DNA of 64,000 nucleotides from COMBO-56-21 sp963705355 (GCA_963705355.1 OY970070.1:1364001-1428000); one strand, 5' to 3'. Numbered from the stretch's first letter, positions 16,997 through 25,284 are shown. Numbers and translations: made by a program. Notes: generated from the sequence alone by a model not told the origin.

Positions 16997-17459
16997 GTTT
17001 CTCACCTCTCTTGGCCGCGAGCTCCTGCAGATGATCGACGGTCTTGCGGTAGTTCTCCATCGCCACCTGGACATGGGCCTCAGTGAAATTCCAGGCCTTG
17101 CTCAGGTTCCCGTACCGGATCCTGTAGCCCTTCCTGGGGCTGCCGCCAGAGTCCTCGACGTTCATCTCCTCCAAGATGTCGAAGCCCTTGAGCTTGTTGA
17201 TGTGCCTGTAGATAGTGGCCTTCGTGCAGCCGAGGGCCGTTGCGAGGTCCTCGACGATCCACGCCTTGTCCATGCGATCCAGGAAGTGGTTGACCATGAG
17301 CTTGTACGGAACGCTGTCCCGTATATCGGTCACGTTGGTTTTGGGATCATAGCCCTTGGGAAAATACCCTACCTGGTTCAGGAAAAGGATCGCCACCTCG
17401 TCGATGTCGCTGAGGGGCGTCAAGGGGGTGTTGCTCACGACATTTAGCTCGAAGCTCAT
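16980..17459 (-). CDS. Winged-helix transcriptional regulator
   Basis: A 159-residue regulator with an ArsR/MarR-like winged helix in the middle: AWIVEDLATALGCTKATIYRHINKLKGFDIL is the helix-turn-helix and recognition helix, then a GSPRKGYRIRYG wing. A helical, basic C-terminus (ELAAKRGEKHAKKR) follows. The start is ATG 17459, where a new protein N-terminus (MSFELN) makes sense; the frame remains open upstream only as a shadow of the ABC ATPase gene. Head of the small operon that ends with elp3. Its effector is unknown. Confidence 0.75.
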   Translation of the reverse strand: MSFELNVVSNTPLTPLSDIDEVAILFLNQVGYFPKGYDPKTNVTDIRDSVPYKLMVNHFLDRMDKAWIVEDLATALGCTKATIYRHINKLKGFDILEEMNVEDSGGSPRKGYRIRYGNLSKAWNFTEAHVQVAMENYRKTVDHLQELAAKRGEKHAKKR

Positions 17460-17485
17460 GCAGGTACGAATCGAGACTAGAATAG

Positions 17486-18298
17486 TTAAGCGTTGTCGTG
17501 AACTTGGTCGGGCGGGAGCTCCTTGGCCCTCGCCTTCTCGAACTCCTCGTCGAGCTCGGTGAGCACCTTCCCTCTGACGGCTATGAACTCCCTGCTGGTC
17601 CTGTCCCTCTGCCTCGGCAGTCCGACTTCGATGGCTTCTCTCACCTGGCCTGGCCTGGCGGTCATGACAACAATCCGGTCGGCCAAGAACACGGCCTCGT
17701 CCACGGAGTGCGTGACGAACAGGATGGTCTTGCCTGTGGCTGACCATATCCTCAGCAACTCCTTTTGCATGAGGTTCCGAGTCTGGGCGTCGAGAGATCC
17801 GAACGGTTCGTCCATTAGAAGGACCGTAGGTTCGTTCGCCAATGCTCTGGCGATACCCACGCGCTGCTTCATGCCGCCTGAGAGCTCCTTCGGATGAGCG
17901 TCGTCGAATCCCTTGAGACCCACGAGTTCGATCAGTTGCGACGATATCTTGCCTCTCTCACCCTCCGGGACTCCCTTGACCTCAAGGCCGAATTCGATGT
18001 TCTTCCGGACCGTTCGCCAGGGAAACAGCGCGAACTCTTGGAAGACCATGCCACGATCGGGACCGGCTGACGACACCTTCTTCCCGCGCAGAACCACATC
18101 GCCGGCAGTGGCACTCTCGAGTCCTGCGACGATTCTGAGAACGGTCGTCTTCCCGCAGCCAGAAGGCCCCAAGAGACACACGAATTCCCCCTGTTCAATG
18201 TCGAGGTTGAAATCGTCCAACGCCCGGATCTCCCTACGATCCTTCGTGAACACCTTGCTGAGATGCTTCAGACTGATGATCACTTCATTCCCATCCAT
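17486..18298 (-). CDS. ABC transporter ATPase, SsuB/TauB type
   Basis: The ATP-hydrolysing subunit of an importer of the nitrate/sulfonate/taurine class. It has 270 residues with Walker A GPSGCGKT, the Q-loop in MVFQEFALFPW, signature LSGGMKQR, Walker B VLLMDEP and the switch His in VTHSVDEA. A short C-terminal extension (KARAKELPPDQVHDNA) follows. The start overlaps the permease stop by 19 bp. Third gene of the operon SBP, permease, ATPase. The true substrate (sulfonate, nitrate, riboflavin-like or pyrimidine precursors) cannot be read from the ATPase. Confidence 0.92.
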   Translation of the reverse strand: MDGNEVIISLKHLSKVFTKDRREIRALDDFNLDIEQGEFVCLLGPSGCGKTTVLRIVAGLESATAGDVVLRGKKVSSAGPDRGMVFQEFALFPWRTVRKNIEFGLEVKGVPEGERGKISSQLIELVGLKGFDDAHPKELSGGMKQRVGIARALANEPTVLLMDEPFGSLDAQTRNLMQKELLRIWSATGKTILFVTHSVDEAVFLADRIVVMTARPGQVREAIEVGLPRQRDRTSREFIAVRGKVLTELDEEFEKARAKELPPDQVHDNA

Positions 18299-19122
18299 CT
18301 CGTCAACCTCCGCTCGAAGAGAGCCGCCACCCCTGTAGTCAGAACGCTCAGCAGTCCTATCACCAGCATCCCGGCGTACATCTTGTCGTACATTCCGTAC
18401 TGGTTGGCCATGTTCCAGATGTAGTATCCGACGCCGCCGCCCACGGCTCCCAGCATTTCAGCCGCCACGATGCACATCCATCCGATCCCAAGGCCGATCT
18501 TTATGCCAGTCATCATGTAGGGGAGTGTGAAAGGAAGTACGACCTTGACGAAGACTTCTCTGCGCCCAGCCCCCAACGTCCGCGCGACGTCTATCAGCAC
18601 AGGGTCGACGCTTCTGGCCCCAAAAGTGACGTTCAACAGGATTGGAAAGAACATCCCGAGGAACACAATTGCAATCGGCCCCCAGAGGAATCCGAACACG
18701 ATAAGGAATATCGGAACCCAGGCAATCGGCGGAATTGGCCTGAGGAGCTCCACGATCGGTTTTGCAATGGCCTCGGCATTGCGCGATCTGCCCATCAGGA
18801 GACCGATGGGAACCGCCGAGCAGAATGAAATCACGAAGCCGAAGAATATCCTCTTCAAGCTGGCGTAGATCTGATCCGTCATGTAGAGTCCGGACTCTGG
18901 GTGCGTGAACGAATTGAAGAACGCGGACATGACGTCCCACGGATATGGCACGTAATCTGCAACATTGGAGGGCTTGCCGCCCAGGAACGGCCAATCTGCA
19001 CGCAGCCATGCCGAATAGAGAGACCAGAAGGTGAGGAATGCCGCCACCGATATTGCGCCAAGCAATATCCTGAACCAGTTAGCCAGAATCGCCTTGCTTA
19101 ATGTCCTCGCGATGCTGTCCAT
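18280..19122 (-). CDS. ABC transporter permease, SsuC/TauC type
   Basis: A 280-residue inner-membrane permease with about six transmembrane helices. The first is near residues 15-35 (FRILLGAISVAAFLTFWSLY). The family's cytoplasmic loop that contacts the ATPase reads ARTLGAGRREVFVKVVLPFTLPYMMTGI, an EAA-type loop. It is 54 bp after the substrate-binding protein gene and overlaps the ATPase gene, so the three are one transcript. Confidence 0.92.
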   Translation of the reverse strand: MDSIARTLSKAILANWFRILLGAISVAAFLTFWSLYSAWLRADWPFLGGKPSNVADYVPYPWDVMSAFFNSFTHPESGLYMTDQIYASLKRIFFGFVISFCSAVPIGLLMGRSRNAEAIAKPIVELLRPIPPIAWVPIFLIVFGFLWGPIAIVFLGMFFPILLNVTFGARSVDPVLIDVARTLGAGRREVFVKVVLPFTLPYMMTGIKIGLGIGWMCIVAAEMLGAVGGGVGYYIWNMANQYGMYDKMYAGMLVIGLLSVLTTGVAALFERRLTRWMGMK

Positions 19123-19176
19123 TGGCTCACTCCGTGTCCCAGATGGAAAAGGTAAAGAAAAGAGGTTTGGTACGGC

Positions 19177-20289
19177 TCAGGTTTTGATCTCCAGTTTGAG
19201 GCCTTCCTTGTCGAGAGCGATCTTCAGCAGCAGGAACTGGATCGAGCTCTCGCCCGGCGTTGCCACGGTCTTGTTCACGAGATCCTTGAGGTCCGTCATG
19301 CCAGAACCCGCCTTCACGACTAGTCCGCTCCCCTCGCTGTTGGCCTGCGCAAGGATCGTCGTGCCAATGCCAGCGTTCAGATGCTGGAGTATCGCGGGCG
19401 GGGCACCCAAGTATCCAATGTCAACACTCCCCGCGGCGAAGTAGCTCATCTCAGCTCCACCGTTCGCGAATGGTGCCCCGGTTGCAGTAGCGACATTCAC
19501 ACCGTATTTCTCAAACAGGCTCTTCGTTCCACCGACAGTCAGGTTCTGAGCAACAACCTGGGCCATCTGATGCAGATCTCCGAGCAGGTACCCGAGTTTG
19601 ATTGGGGACGTCGGATTGAGAATTGTGTCGCTAGGTGCCACGCTAGCGGCAGCATCAAGCACTGAGCCGTTCGCGTACTTGGCGACGAAATCACTCACAG
19701 ACGCATATCCACGGCTCGTCAGCTTCTCGTTCGTCGTCATGTTGGTCTCGATGTACATGTTCGTGAACTCTTCGAGAGCAGACCTGAAGTTCGATCCCAT
19801 TTGATATCCGTATTTGATGTGCTCAAAAGCCGCCTCGACGACAGTCGAGTTCCTGGACGTGAATTGAACGGCCATATTCACCAGCAGAGTGTAGTTGGCT
19901 CCATCCTTGTGGTCCAGAGCATCAAGCATCCAATTTGTGGCGTCGATGTGTGCTTTGACGAACCTCTTTGTCAGCTCAGCACCGTTCGAACCATCGAGGA
20001 ATGCGTTGCGCACTGCCACGACGCAGCACGGATGGTTGGGCATGATCGAGCTGGACCACATCATCACCTCGCCGACACCGCCGGCGACTGAGTCCGAAAC
20101 GTACGGCTCCCATGCGATATACGCGTCCACCTGGCCGGTTGAGAGCGCAGCCTTCATGTCCTTGGGCGCGAGCGTGACGTACTTCACCGTGCCCCCTTCT
20201 GACTTAGGGATAAGCAAGATGGCAGCGGATACCACGGCCGCTACGACGATTGCGGTCACTGCAAGTGCTATGATCACCTTTTTGTCCAT
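19177..20289 (-). CDS. ABC substrate-binding protein, NMT1/SsuA-like, circularly permuted
   Basis: A 370-residue lipid- or helix-anchored binding protein. An N-terminal hydrophobic segment (residues 4-28) is followed, outside the membrane, by the two halves of a type II binding protein in swapped order. Residues 34 to about 225 match the normally C-terminal part: LAPKDMKAALSTGQVDAYIA, then PNHPCCVVAVRNAFL and KRFVKAHIDATNW. Residues about 228-370 match the normally N-terminal part: IKLGYLLGDLHQMA, FANGGAEMSYFAAGSVDIGY, APPAIL, and DLVNKTVATPGESSIQFLLL. It ends at GLKLEIKT, where a canonical protein would cross into its second lobe. In canonical relatives the order is the reverse. The frame is unbroken. 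First gene of the ABC operon, with box A at 20321-20328. Ligand unknown. Confidence 0.88.
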   Translation of the reverse strand: MDKKVIIALAVTAIVVAAVVSAAILLIPKSEGGTVKYVTLAPKDMKAALSTGQVDAYIAWEPYVSDSVAGGVGEVMMWSSSIMPNHPCCVVAVRNAFLDGSNGAELTKRFVKAHIDATNWMLDALDHKDGANYTLLVNMAVQFTSRNSTVVEAAFEHIKYGYQMGSNFRSALEEFTNMYIETNMTTNEKLTSRGYASVSDFVAKYANGSVLDAAASVAPSDTILNPTSPIKLGYLLGDLHQMAQVVAQNLTVGGTKSLFEKYGVNVATATGAPFANGGAEMSYFAAGSVDIGYLGAPPAILQHLNAGIGTTILAQANSEGSGLVVKAGSGMTDLKDLVNKTVATPGESSIQFLLLKIALDKEGLKLEIKT

Positions 20290-20320
20290 GTGAACTCACC
20301 GTCCTAAGATTGGGTCGGGC

Positions 20321-20328
20321 ATATTAAG
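20321..20328 (-). promoter_or_regulatory. Box A of the ABC importer operon
   Basis: The minus strand reads GGCTTAATATGC. The predicted start near 20300 leaves a leader of about 11 nt holding the ribosome site GGTGAG before ATG 20289. Confidence 0.55.
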
Positions 20329-20356
20329 CCTTTTCCACATATGTGCAAGAACTCTG

Positions 20357-20373
20357 ATACAATTGTATAAATA
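20357..20373 (+). promoter_or_regulatory. Palindromic operator overlapping the HTH regulator's TATA box
   Basis: ATACAATTGTAT (20357-20368) is a perfect 12-bp palindrome. It overlaps TATAAATA (20366-20373), the box A for the regulator gene; the predicted start falls at or next to ATG 20395, giving a leaderless message. Its placement between divergent regulator and ABC operon suggests autoregulation by the HTH protein, as inference. Confidence 0.55.
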
Positions 20374-20394
20374 TTAGCGTGGCTATTAGTACTT

Positions 20395-20928
20395 ATGGGG
20401 TATAAAATGGACAAAACCCGACATCTCATATCGGCCGCAATCGAATCTGATGCCAAGTTCAGGGAAACGCTTCACGATGTGCTTGAAGGGCTGGGCTGGA
20501 CGATCCAAGAACTCTCGAAGAAAGCGGGAGTCTCGCCGAGCACTCTGTACAAGATCACCAATGAGGAGCGGTCACCCTCGATGGAGGTCCTCAGGAAGAT
20601 TCTAAAGGCAGTCCGGGAAGCTGAAGGACTGACGGCTGGGAGCTTCATCGCACTAATCGTGACACGGCGGGTGCTCGATGAAGTTGTGGAGAGATCGGTC
20701 CAGATTGGTGATGGAACTGTCAAGATTCGTGAGTACCCCGCGGCCACTGTGGAGGACGCTATCGTCTCCGCAATCCGCGCGGAGAGGGACGGTGCTGTTG
20801 CCGTCGTGTGCGCGCCTATCGTCAGCCCGACCATCGAGAAGATACTCGACATACCTATCGCAACGATCGTTCCGAAGGACAGCGTAACCGAGGCGATAAA
20901 GTTGGCTGCGCGAAAGTCGAGGGTCTAG
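20395..20928 (+). CDS. XRE-type HTH regulator with small sensor domain
   Basis: A 177-residue regulator. Residues about 20-75 are an XRE helix-turn-helix (WTIQELSKKAGVSPSTLYKI, then NEERSPSMEVLRKILKAV). The C-terminal part, about 85-177, ends AVVCAPIVSPTIEKILDIPI and ATIVPKDSVTEAIKLAARK. That layout is reminiscent of the PrpR-type sensory fold, in which a mobile loop is followed by IPxxxI and an amphipathic helix; this is inference. It is divergent from the permuted-binding-protein ABC operon with a palindrome between, so it probably controls that operon. ATG 20395 (leaderless) is preferred over ATG 20407. Confidence 0.8.
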   Translation: MGYKMDKTRHLISAAIESDAKFRETLHDVLEGLGWTIQELSKKAGVSPSTLYKITNEERSPSMEVLRKILKAVREAEGLTAGSFIALIVTRRVLDEVVERSVQIGDGTVKIREYPAATVEDAIVSAIRAERDGAVAVVCAPIVSPTIEKILDIPIATIVPKDSVTEAIKLAARKSRV

Positions 20929-21659
20929 CGGATCATCTCTCTCTTGACCTTCAGATTCAAATCCACCGAGACGAGTTCGCCCTTCTTCACCCGAGATATC
21001 CTTGCGTCATAACCCAGAAATGTCTCTTGGAAGAGCGCGACATGATCCTGGCACTTGGCGATCCTTAGGTCGTAGTACCAGGCCTTGCGTGAATCGGAAT
21101 AGTCCCGATATCCAAAGAGGGTCTTCCCATCGGATACGAGGAGGATCGCAGCGGAGAACTTGTGTTGCAGAATATCATCCAATATCAACGACTTCAGAGC
21201 AGACCTGAGATCTTCCACCTCTTCCATCTTCTCGGCCAGCACAAGCAACAGTCGCTCGCTGTCCGTCTCGCCCTTCGGTCTCAACTTCGTGAGAGGATTG
21301 AAGTCCTTGATCGTGCCGTTGTGGCCGAGAACGATGCCGTCCACAACGAACGGATGTGTGTTCGGAAGGGACGCTCCCCCGGCTGAGGCAGCCCTTGCAT
21401 GAGCTATCAGTATGTTCGGCGAATCCAGTTCTGGTATGTCTTCCAGTGCTGAATCGAAGGAAGGATCAAGGAACGCAGGGCGAGGGCTTCGTCCGATGTA
21501 TCTGGGCGACCCGTTCCTGAAGGACACGATGCCCCATCCGTCTCGGTGGCCAACCTCCTTGTCTCCCGGAATCTTCCCGACTTCAGCTACATGCCTCAGG
21601 TCGATTAAAGTCCCTAGAGGAAACCTGTCTTTGAAAACAACACCAACCATGCGACACAT
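20925..21659 (-). CDS. Class II glutamine amidotransferase (YafJ-like)
   Basis: A 244-residue stand-alone glutaminase domain of the N-terminal nucleophile type. It starts MCRMVGV, so Cys2 becomes the catalytic N-terminus after Met removal. Family motifs follow: HRDGWGI, IAHARAAS, NTHPF, LGHNGTI and DSERLLL. Stand-alone members of this family have poorly known acceptors. Its start overlaps the OsmC stop by 1 bp (TGATG), so the two are co-translated. Its stop overlaps the HTH gene by 4 bp, tail to tail. Confidence 0.88.
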   Translation of the reverse strand: MCRMVGVVFKDRFPLGTLIDLRHVAEVGKIPGDKEVGHRDGWGIVSFRNGSPRYIGRSPRPAFLDPSFDSALEDIPELDSPNILIAHARAASAGGASLPNTHPFVVDGIVLGHNGTIKDFNPLTKLRPKGETDSERLLLVLAEKMEEVEDLRSALKSLILDDILQHKFSAAILLVSDGKTLFGYRDYSDSRKAWYYDLRIAKCQDHVALFQETFLGYDARISRVKKGELVSVDLNLKVKREMIR

Positions 21660-22072
21660 CAAAGCACCTTCGGGACGACCTCGACCTCCAGGTCCATGGA
21701 ATTGGTCACGAGGCACTTGCGCTTCGTGACGGATATGGCCTTGTCGAGGTTGGAGACCTTCGAGCCATGGGCAAAACGCATCTCGGGGTACAGCGTGATC
21801 TTCACGAACTTCTTGGCCCCCTCCACGACTTCGAGATCGCCGACCGCCTTGCATCTGTACTCGACCAACTTCATCCCGAAATCCCTGGAAACGCTCTCAA
21901 ACACGAGCTGGTAGCACATGTTGGCGGCACCAACAAAAGCGTCTTCAGGCGTGAGCGTCCCTTGCATGCCCTCGAGCTCGATCGGCGCGGAGTAATCGAC
22001 TATCTGTCCGTTCTGACAATGAAGTCTTCCCGGGAACTTCTCGTTCCAGACCACAGTCGTTTCGAAGTTCAT
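21659..22072 (-). CDS. OsmC-family peroxide-reducing protein
   Basis: A 137-residue OsmC/Ohr-fold protein. The two conserved cysteines are visible, in GAANMCYQLVFESV and TKRKCLVTNSM, as used by OsmC/Ohr proteins to reduce organic hydroperoxides. It is followed with a 1-bp overlap by the amidotransferase gene, and a thioredoxin gene lies 119 bp upstream on the same strand. The redox setting supports a protective role. Confidence 0.85.
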   Translation of the reverse strand: MNFETTVVWNEKFPGRLHCQNGQIVDYSAPIELEGMQGTLTPEDAFVGAANMCYQLVFESVSRDFGMKLVEYRCKAVGDLEVVEGAKKFVKITLYPEMRFAHGSKVSNLDKAISVTKRKCLVTNSMDLEVEVVPKVL

Positions 22073-22191
22073 CTCTCTTCGAGGAGGCCACTGACCTATC
22101 TCGATTTAAACTTTGTAGCGCACATTGCGCAGCTATCGCCATCCAGAAGACCAGAAAAGGGAGATGGCTAAGCGAGTGGGCTATCCTGAGG

Positions 22192-22605
22192 TCAGGTGAG
22201 GGCCTTGTTGATGCTCTGCTCGACCACCGCCCTCGGAGCAGCACCGATCATCTTGTCGACCAGCTGACCGTTCATGAAGAACAGAAGCGTGGGAATGCTC
22301 ATGATTTTGAACTTGCCCGCGACGCGGAAGTTGTCGTCCGTGTTGAGCTTCGCGAAGACTACCTTGCCCTTGAGGTCCTTCGCGAGTGCGTCAATAGTCG
22401 GAGATAACATCCTGCAGGGACCGCACCATGGCGCCCAGCAGTCGACAACGACCTTCGGGTATTTCTTCACGAACTCATCGAAATTGGAGTCTGTGACCAC
22501 AACAGGCGCGTCGGGCCACCATTTTCCGCCCACATTGCCAGACTCCGCCTGCTTCAACATCTCTGCCATCTTTCGCTGTTTGATTGCCTCGATCTCAGAA
22601 GACAT
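22192..22605 (-). CDS. Thioredoxin with N-terminal helical extension
   Basis: A 137-residue thioredoxin. The active site is APWCGPCRM with Cys61 and Cys64, the cis-Pro is in SIPTLLFF, and the buried Asp is in VVVDCWA. About 30 residues precede the fold (EIEAIKQRKMAEMLKQAESG), a helical extension often seen in archaeal thioredoxins. The start is ATG 22605 (MSSEIE); an in-frame ATG further upstream would add 34 arginine-rich residues and is less likely. The thioredoxin reductase at 35401 is the likely electron donor. Confidence 0.92.
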   Translation of the reverse strand: MSSEIEAIKQRKMAEMLKQAESGNVGGKWWPDAPVVVTDSNFDEFVKKYPKVVVDCWAPWCGPCRMLSPTIDALAKDLKGKVVFAKLNTDDNFRVAGKFKIMSIPTLLFFMNGQLVDKMIGAAPRAVVEQSINKALT

Positions 22606-22787
22606 CTTGTCCACCGTTCGCGCACGCCTGTGCACGCATATTGCACTATCGTACATAGCCGGACTAGTTAAGGATTGAGGCGAAACAGCACGTGCCCTGG
22701 TGCTCAAGACATAGTCTTGGGACCCGATTTGCTGGATGAGACAAACTTTTTAAGGAGCGGAGAGTGATACCGTCGCAGGGATTAGGG

Positions 22788-23075
22788 ATGCTCGAAGAAG
22801 CTTCTGAACTGATTGGATTGCAGGTTTACACCAGCCAAGGAATGTTCCTGGGGACCGTCGGCAACCTCGTGGTCGAGGTCGACGAGAACAAGGTCCAGGG
22901 ATTGTTCGTCAACAACACGAATCCTCTCCTGGTCGAGGGTTCCAAGGCGGTGAATGTTCCCTACAGGTGGATATCATCCATCGGGGACATCGTGATACTG
23001 AAGTACTTCCCGAAGAGAGTGGCCCTGAAGAGAGGCTCGAAGCCGAAAGCCGAGAAGCAACCAGTTGAGGAATAA
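22788..23075 (+). CDS. PRC-barrel domain protein with charged tail
   Basis: A 95-residue protein of one PRC-barrel (IGLQVYTSQGMFLGTVGNLV, VQGLFVNN, VPYRWISSIGDIVIL) and a basic/acidic tail (KRGSKPKAEKQPVEE). The promoter CTTTTTAAGG (about 22747-22756) predicts a start near 22774, so ATG 22788 is the probable start rather than GTG 22764. It belongs to the CdvA/RimM-like superfamily of small barrels; the role is unknown. A second such gene is at 9955. Confidence 0.82.
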   Translation: MLEEASELIGLQVYTSQGMFLGTVGNLVVEVDENKVQGLFVNNTNPLLVEGSKAVNVPYRWISSIGDIVILKYFPKRVALKRGSKPKAEKQPVEE

Positions 23076-23107
23076 AGCATTTATCGTTCCCACGCGCTCT
23101 CGCGATC

Positions 23108-23617
23108 GTGCCCGAACCAAAGGTCAATCCTTCTTGCTACGTCGCCCCCGAGGCGATCATCCTCGGAGATGTTGTGATCGAGAAGGGATGTAGCATCTGG
23201 CCATATGCAGTGATAAGAGCTGACCTCTCCGAGGTGAGGATCGGAGAAGGCTCCAGCATCCAAGAGCACTGTCAAATCCACGGCAATCCGGGAAGGCCGA
23301 TAATCATCGGCAAGAATGTCTCAGTGGGCCACGGAGCAATCATCCATGCGGCCAAAGTAGGTGATTATGTCATCGTTGGCATGAACTCGACCATCCTCGA
23401 CGGCGCAGAGATTGGGAGCGGGTCGATAGTCGGCGCCAATGCGCTCGTCAAGGAGGGCATGAAGGTCCCGGAGGGAAGTCTGGTCGTGGGAGTTCCCGCC
23501 AAGATTGTGAGACAGGGCGATCCGTCGCTCATGGCTGCTGCGAAGAAGAACGCTGAGGAGTATCACAAGCTCCGCGACGCCCACAAGCGCGGAGAATTCA
23601 CCAGGTACAGGAAATGA
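23108..23617 (+). CDS. Gamma-class carbonic anhydrase-family protein
   Basis: A 169-residue left-handed beta-helix with hexapeptide repeats (IILGDVVIEKGCSIWPYAVI, VRIGEGSSIQEHCQIHG). The zinc-site histidines are in place: one in EHCQIHG, then GHGAIIHAAKVGD with two more. It therefore resembles the Cam/YrdA group and may hydrate CO2. Proteins of this branch are often annotated as transferases by mistake. The start is GTG 23108, soon after the PRC gene. The last about 30 residues form a basic helix (AAKKNAEEYHKLRDAHKRGE). Confidence 0.85.
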   Translation: MPEPKVNPSCYVAPEAIILGDVVIEKGCSIWPYAVIRADLSEVRIGEGSSIQEHCQIHGNPGRPIIIGKNVSVGHGAIIHAAKVGDYVIVGMNSTILDGAEIGSGSIVGANALVKEGMKVPEGSLVVGVPAKIVRQGDPSLMAAAKKNAEEYHKLRDAHKRGEFTRYRK

Positions 23618-23666
23618 TCTCTCCATCGGGGAAGAGTTCAATAGACACTTCGCATTTCTCAGCCCC

Positions 23667-24218
23667 GTGACCGAAGAGCGAGGCAGTACCGTTTGGGAGA
23701 CAATCGCGGCTAGAAAGAGCGTGAGATCATTCGCCGACACGCCGGTCGAGGACCAGAAGTTGACCCGGTGTTTGGAGGCAGCCAGGCTGGCACCTTCATG
23801 GGCGAACAAGCAGTGCTGGCAGTTCGTCGTTGTGAACGGCAAACAACCAGTTGACGATTTGGGAATCGTGCCAGTGAACATCAAGAACGCTCCTGTCCTG
23901 ATAGTCGCCTGCGCCGACCCTGAGAAGAGTGGCAACATCGACGGGAAGCCGTACTACATGGTGGACGTTGCCATCGCAGTCGAGCACATAGTCCTGGAAG
24001 CGCTGGAACAGGGCCTCGGGACCGTGTGGGTGGGAGGTTTCAGGGAAGAGAAAATCCGGAAGGCGCTCGGCATACCGGACAACATCAAGGTGGTTGCGCT
24101 CATCCCGATAGGCTATCCCGCTGAGAAGGAGAGCATCGGGAACAGACTAGTCAAGAAAATGGCCGGTTTTGGAAACAGGAAGGATCTCAAGGACATAGTG
24201 CACTACGGAAAGTGGTAG
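23667..24218 (+). CDS. Nitroreductase-family flavoprotein
   Basis: A 183-residue FMN oxidoreductase. It shows the family start (WETIAARKSVRSFADTPV), the FMN-contact region (AARLAPSWANKQCWQFVVV) and the GLGTVWVGGF segment. The C-terminal motif is ALIPIGYPAE. Enzymes of this group use NAD(P)H; the substrate cannot be read. The start is GTG 23667. It lies 49 bp after the carbonic anhydrase-family gene on the same strand. A larger, less typical family member is at 57953. Confidence 0.85.
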   Translation: MTEERGSTVWETIAARKSVRSFADTPVEDQKLTRCLEAARLAPSWANKQCWQFVVVNGKQPVDDLGIVPVNIKNAPVLIVACADPEKSGNIDGKPYYMVDVAIAVEHIVLEALEQGLGTVWVGGFREEKIRKALGIPDNIKVVALIPIGYPAEKESIGNRLVKKMAGFGNRKDLKDIVHYGKW

Positions 24219-24222
24219 ACCC

Positions 24223-24768
24223 CTACGTGATGTTGTCAATGTTGGTCCCGCAGGCCTTCGACAGCTCCTCATGGAGCCTGAGGACCTTCAGAGCCGCCTC
24301 ATGCTCCCCCTTTCTGGCGATGTGAGCCACGGCCTCCTCTATCCCAGTTCGTTTCGAGCCCGAGATAAGGTTGTCTGCATGCGCGACAATCTTCTCCTCG
24401 AGTGTTCTGGGCGTGAAATCCTTTTTCGGGAGCCCGAGCTTCTCAGCCTCCTTCGGGGTAATGCCTGCTCCGATGTGCCTCTCGATTATCTTGACGATGT
24501 TGTCCGGAAGCTTCAGCTCTGAAGCCAGCTTCGCCCCCTCGACGGCATGCGTCATCGTGTGGCTCCTGCATCTCCCGATATCGTGGAGCAGGCCGCCAAT
24601 CTCGACTAGCTGAACATTCGCCCTGCACTTCTTCGCGATTTTGACCGCCAAGGCGGAGACGGCTTTGCAGTGCCCGACGACCTCCTCGTCGCACCCGTGC
24701 TCTCGTAGAAGTCGGAGGCATTCATCTCTGCTTGGAAGATGTCCTGGCTTTGCCTTTCCCGCTGTCAA
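24223..24768 (-). CDS. HD-domain phosphohydrolase
   Basis: A 181-residue HD protein of the small archaeal HDIG type. The metal ligands are His33 (VGHCKAVSALA), the His62-Asp63 pair (GGLLHDIGRCRSH) and a downstream Asp in AHADNLI. It is probably a nucleotidase or phosphodiesterase; the substrate is unknown. The only in-frame start is TTG 24768, inside the 3' end of the aTrm56 gene (47-bp overlap). The two genes are probably one transcript. Confidence 0.82.
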   Translation of the reverse strand: MTAGKAKPGHLPSRDECLRLLREHGCDEEVVGHCKAVSALAVKIAKKCRANVQLVEIGGLLHDIGRCRSHTMTHAVEGAKLASELKLPDNIVKIIERHIGAGITPKEAEKLGLPKKDFTPRTLEEKIVAHADNLISGSKRTGIEEAVAHIARKGEHEAALKVLRLHEELSKACGTNIDNIT

Positions 24769-25261
24769 TTACCGTTTTCCCCCTGGGATTCGGAACGATC
24801 GTGAGCCTTCCCCGAAGGCGCTTCTCTAGGGACTTGCCGTCCATATACCTGTCTAGGAATATGGCGAGGGCGGCGACTTCCGAATGCGGCTGATTCCCGA
24901 CAGATATGTTCCTGTCGGCGAGGTCGTAGACTTCCCTCGGCACCTTCTCCGCACCAACGACTATCATGAGGTCCTTCGCCTTGATCGTCGGCACTGCCTC
25001 AGAAAGGCTCTCTCCGTACATCGTGAGGTGGACGACCTCGCCCTTCCAAGCCTTGATCGCCCTACGCCAATCAACCCCGGTCCTGATCTTGAACTCCCCT
25101 CCGAACCGCTCGACCATCCCATTCACCGTCTTCTCGAGCGATTCGTCTTCGGTCGACACCCAGACAGCATCCGCACCCAAAGCGCGAGCAGTCAGCGCTA
25201 CGTGCGTCGTGACACGCTGATCCCTCGCAGGGCGATGGCCTAGCCTTAGAACGACTATCAT
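24722..25261 (-). CDS. tRNA (cytidine-56-2'-O)-methyltransferase, aTrm56
   Basis: A 179-residue SPOUT (knotted) methyltransferase that methylates C56 in the T-loop of archaeal tRNAs with SAM. The family opening is clear (MIVVLRLGHRPARDQRVTTH), followed by LTARALGADAVWVS and the knot region IVVGAEKVPREVYDLADRNI and SVGNQPHSEVAALAIFLDR. The Pyrobaculum group uses a guide RNA instead, so this marks a standard archaeal modification set. It overlaps the HD gene. Confidence 0.92.
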   Translation of the reverse strand: MIVVLRLGHRPARDQRVTTHVALTARALGADAVWVSTEDESLEKTVNGMVERFGGEFKIRTGVDWRRAIKAWKGEVVHLTMYGESLSEAVPTIKAKDLMIVVGAEKVPREVYDLADRNISVGNQPHSEVAALAIFLDRYMDGKSLEKRLRGRLTIVPNPRGKTVIDSGKGKARTSSKQR

Positions 25262-25284
25262 CTGACTCCTCTCATAGGAGACGC

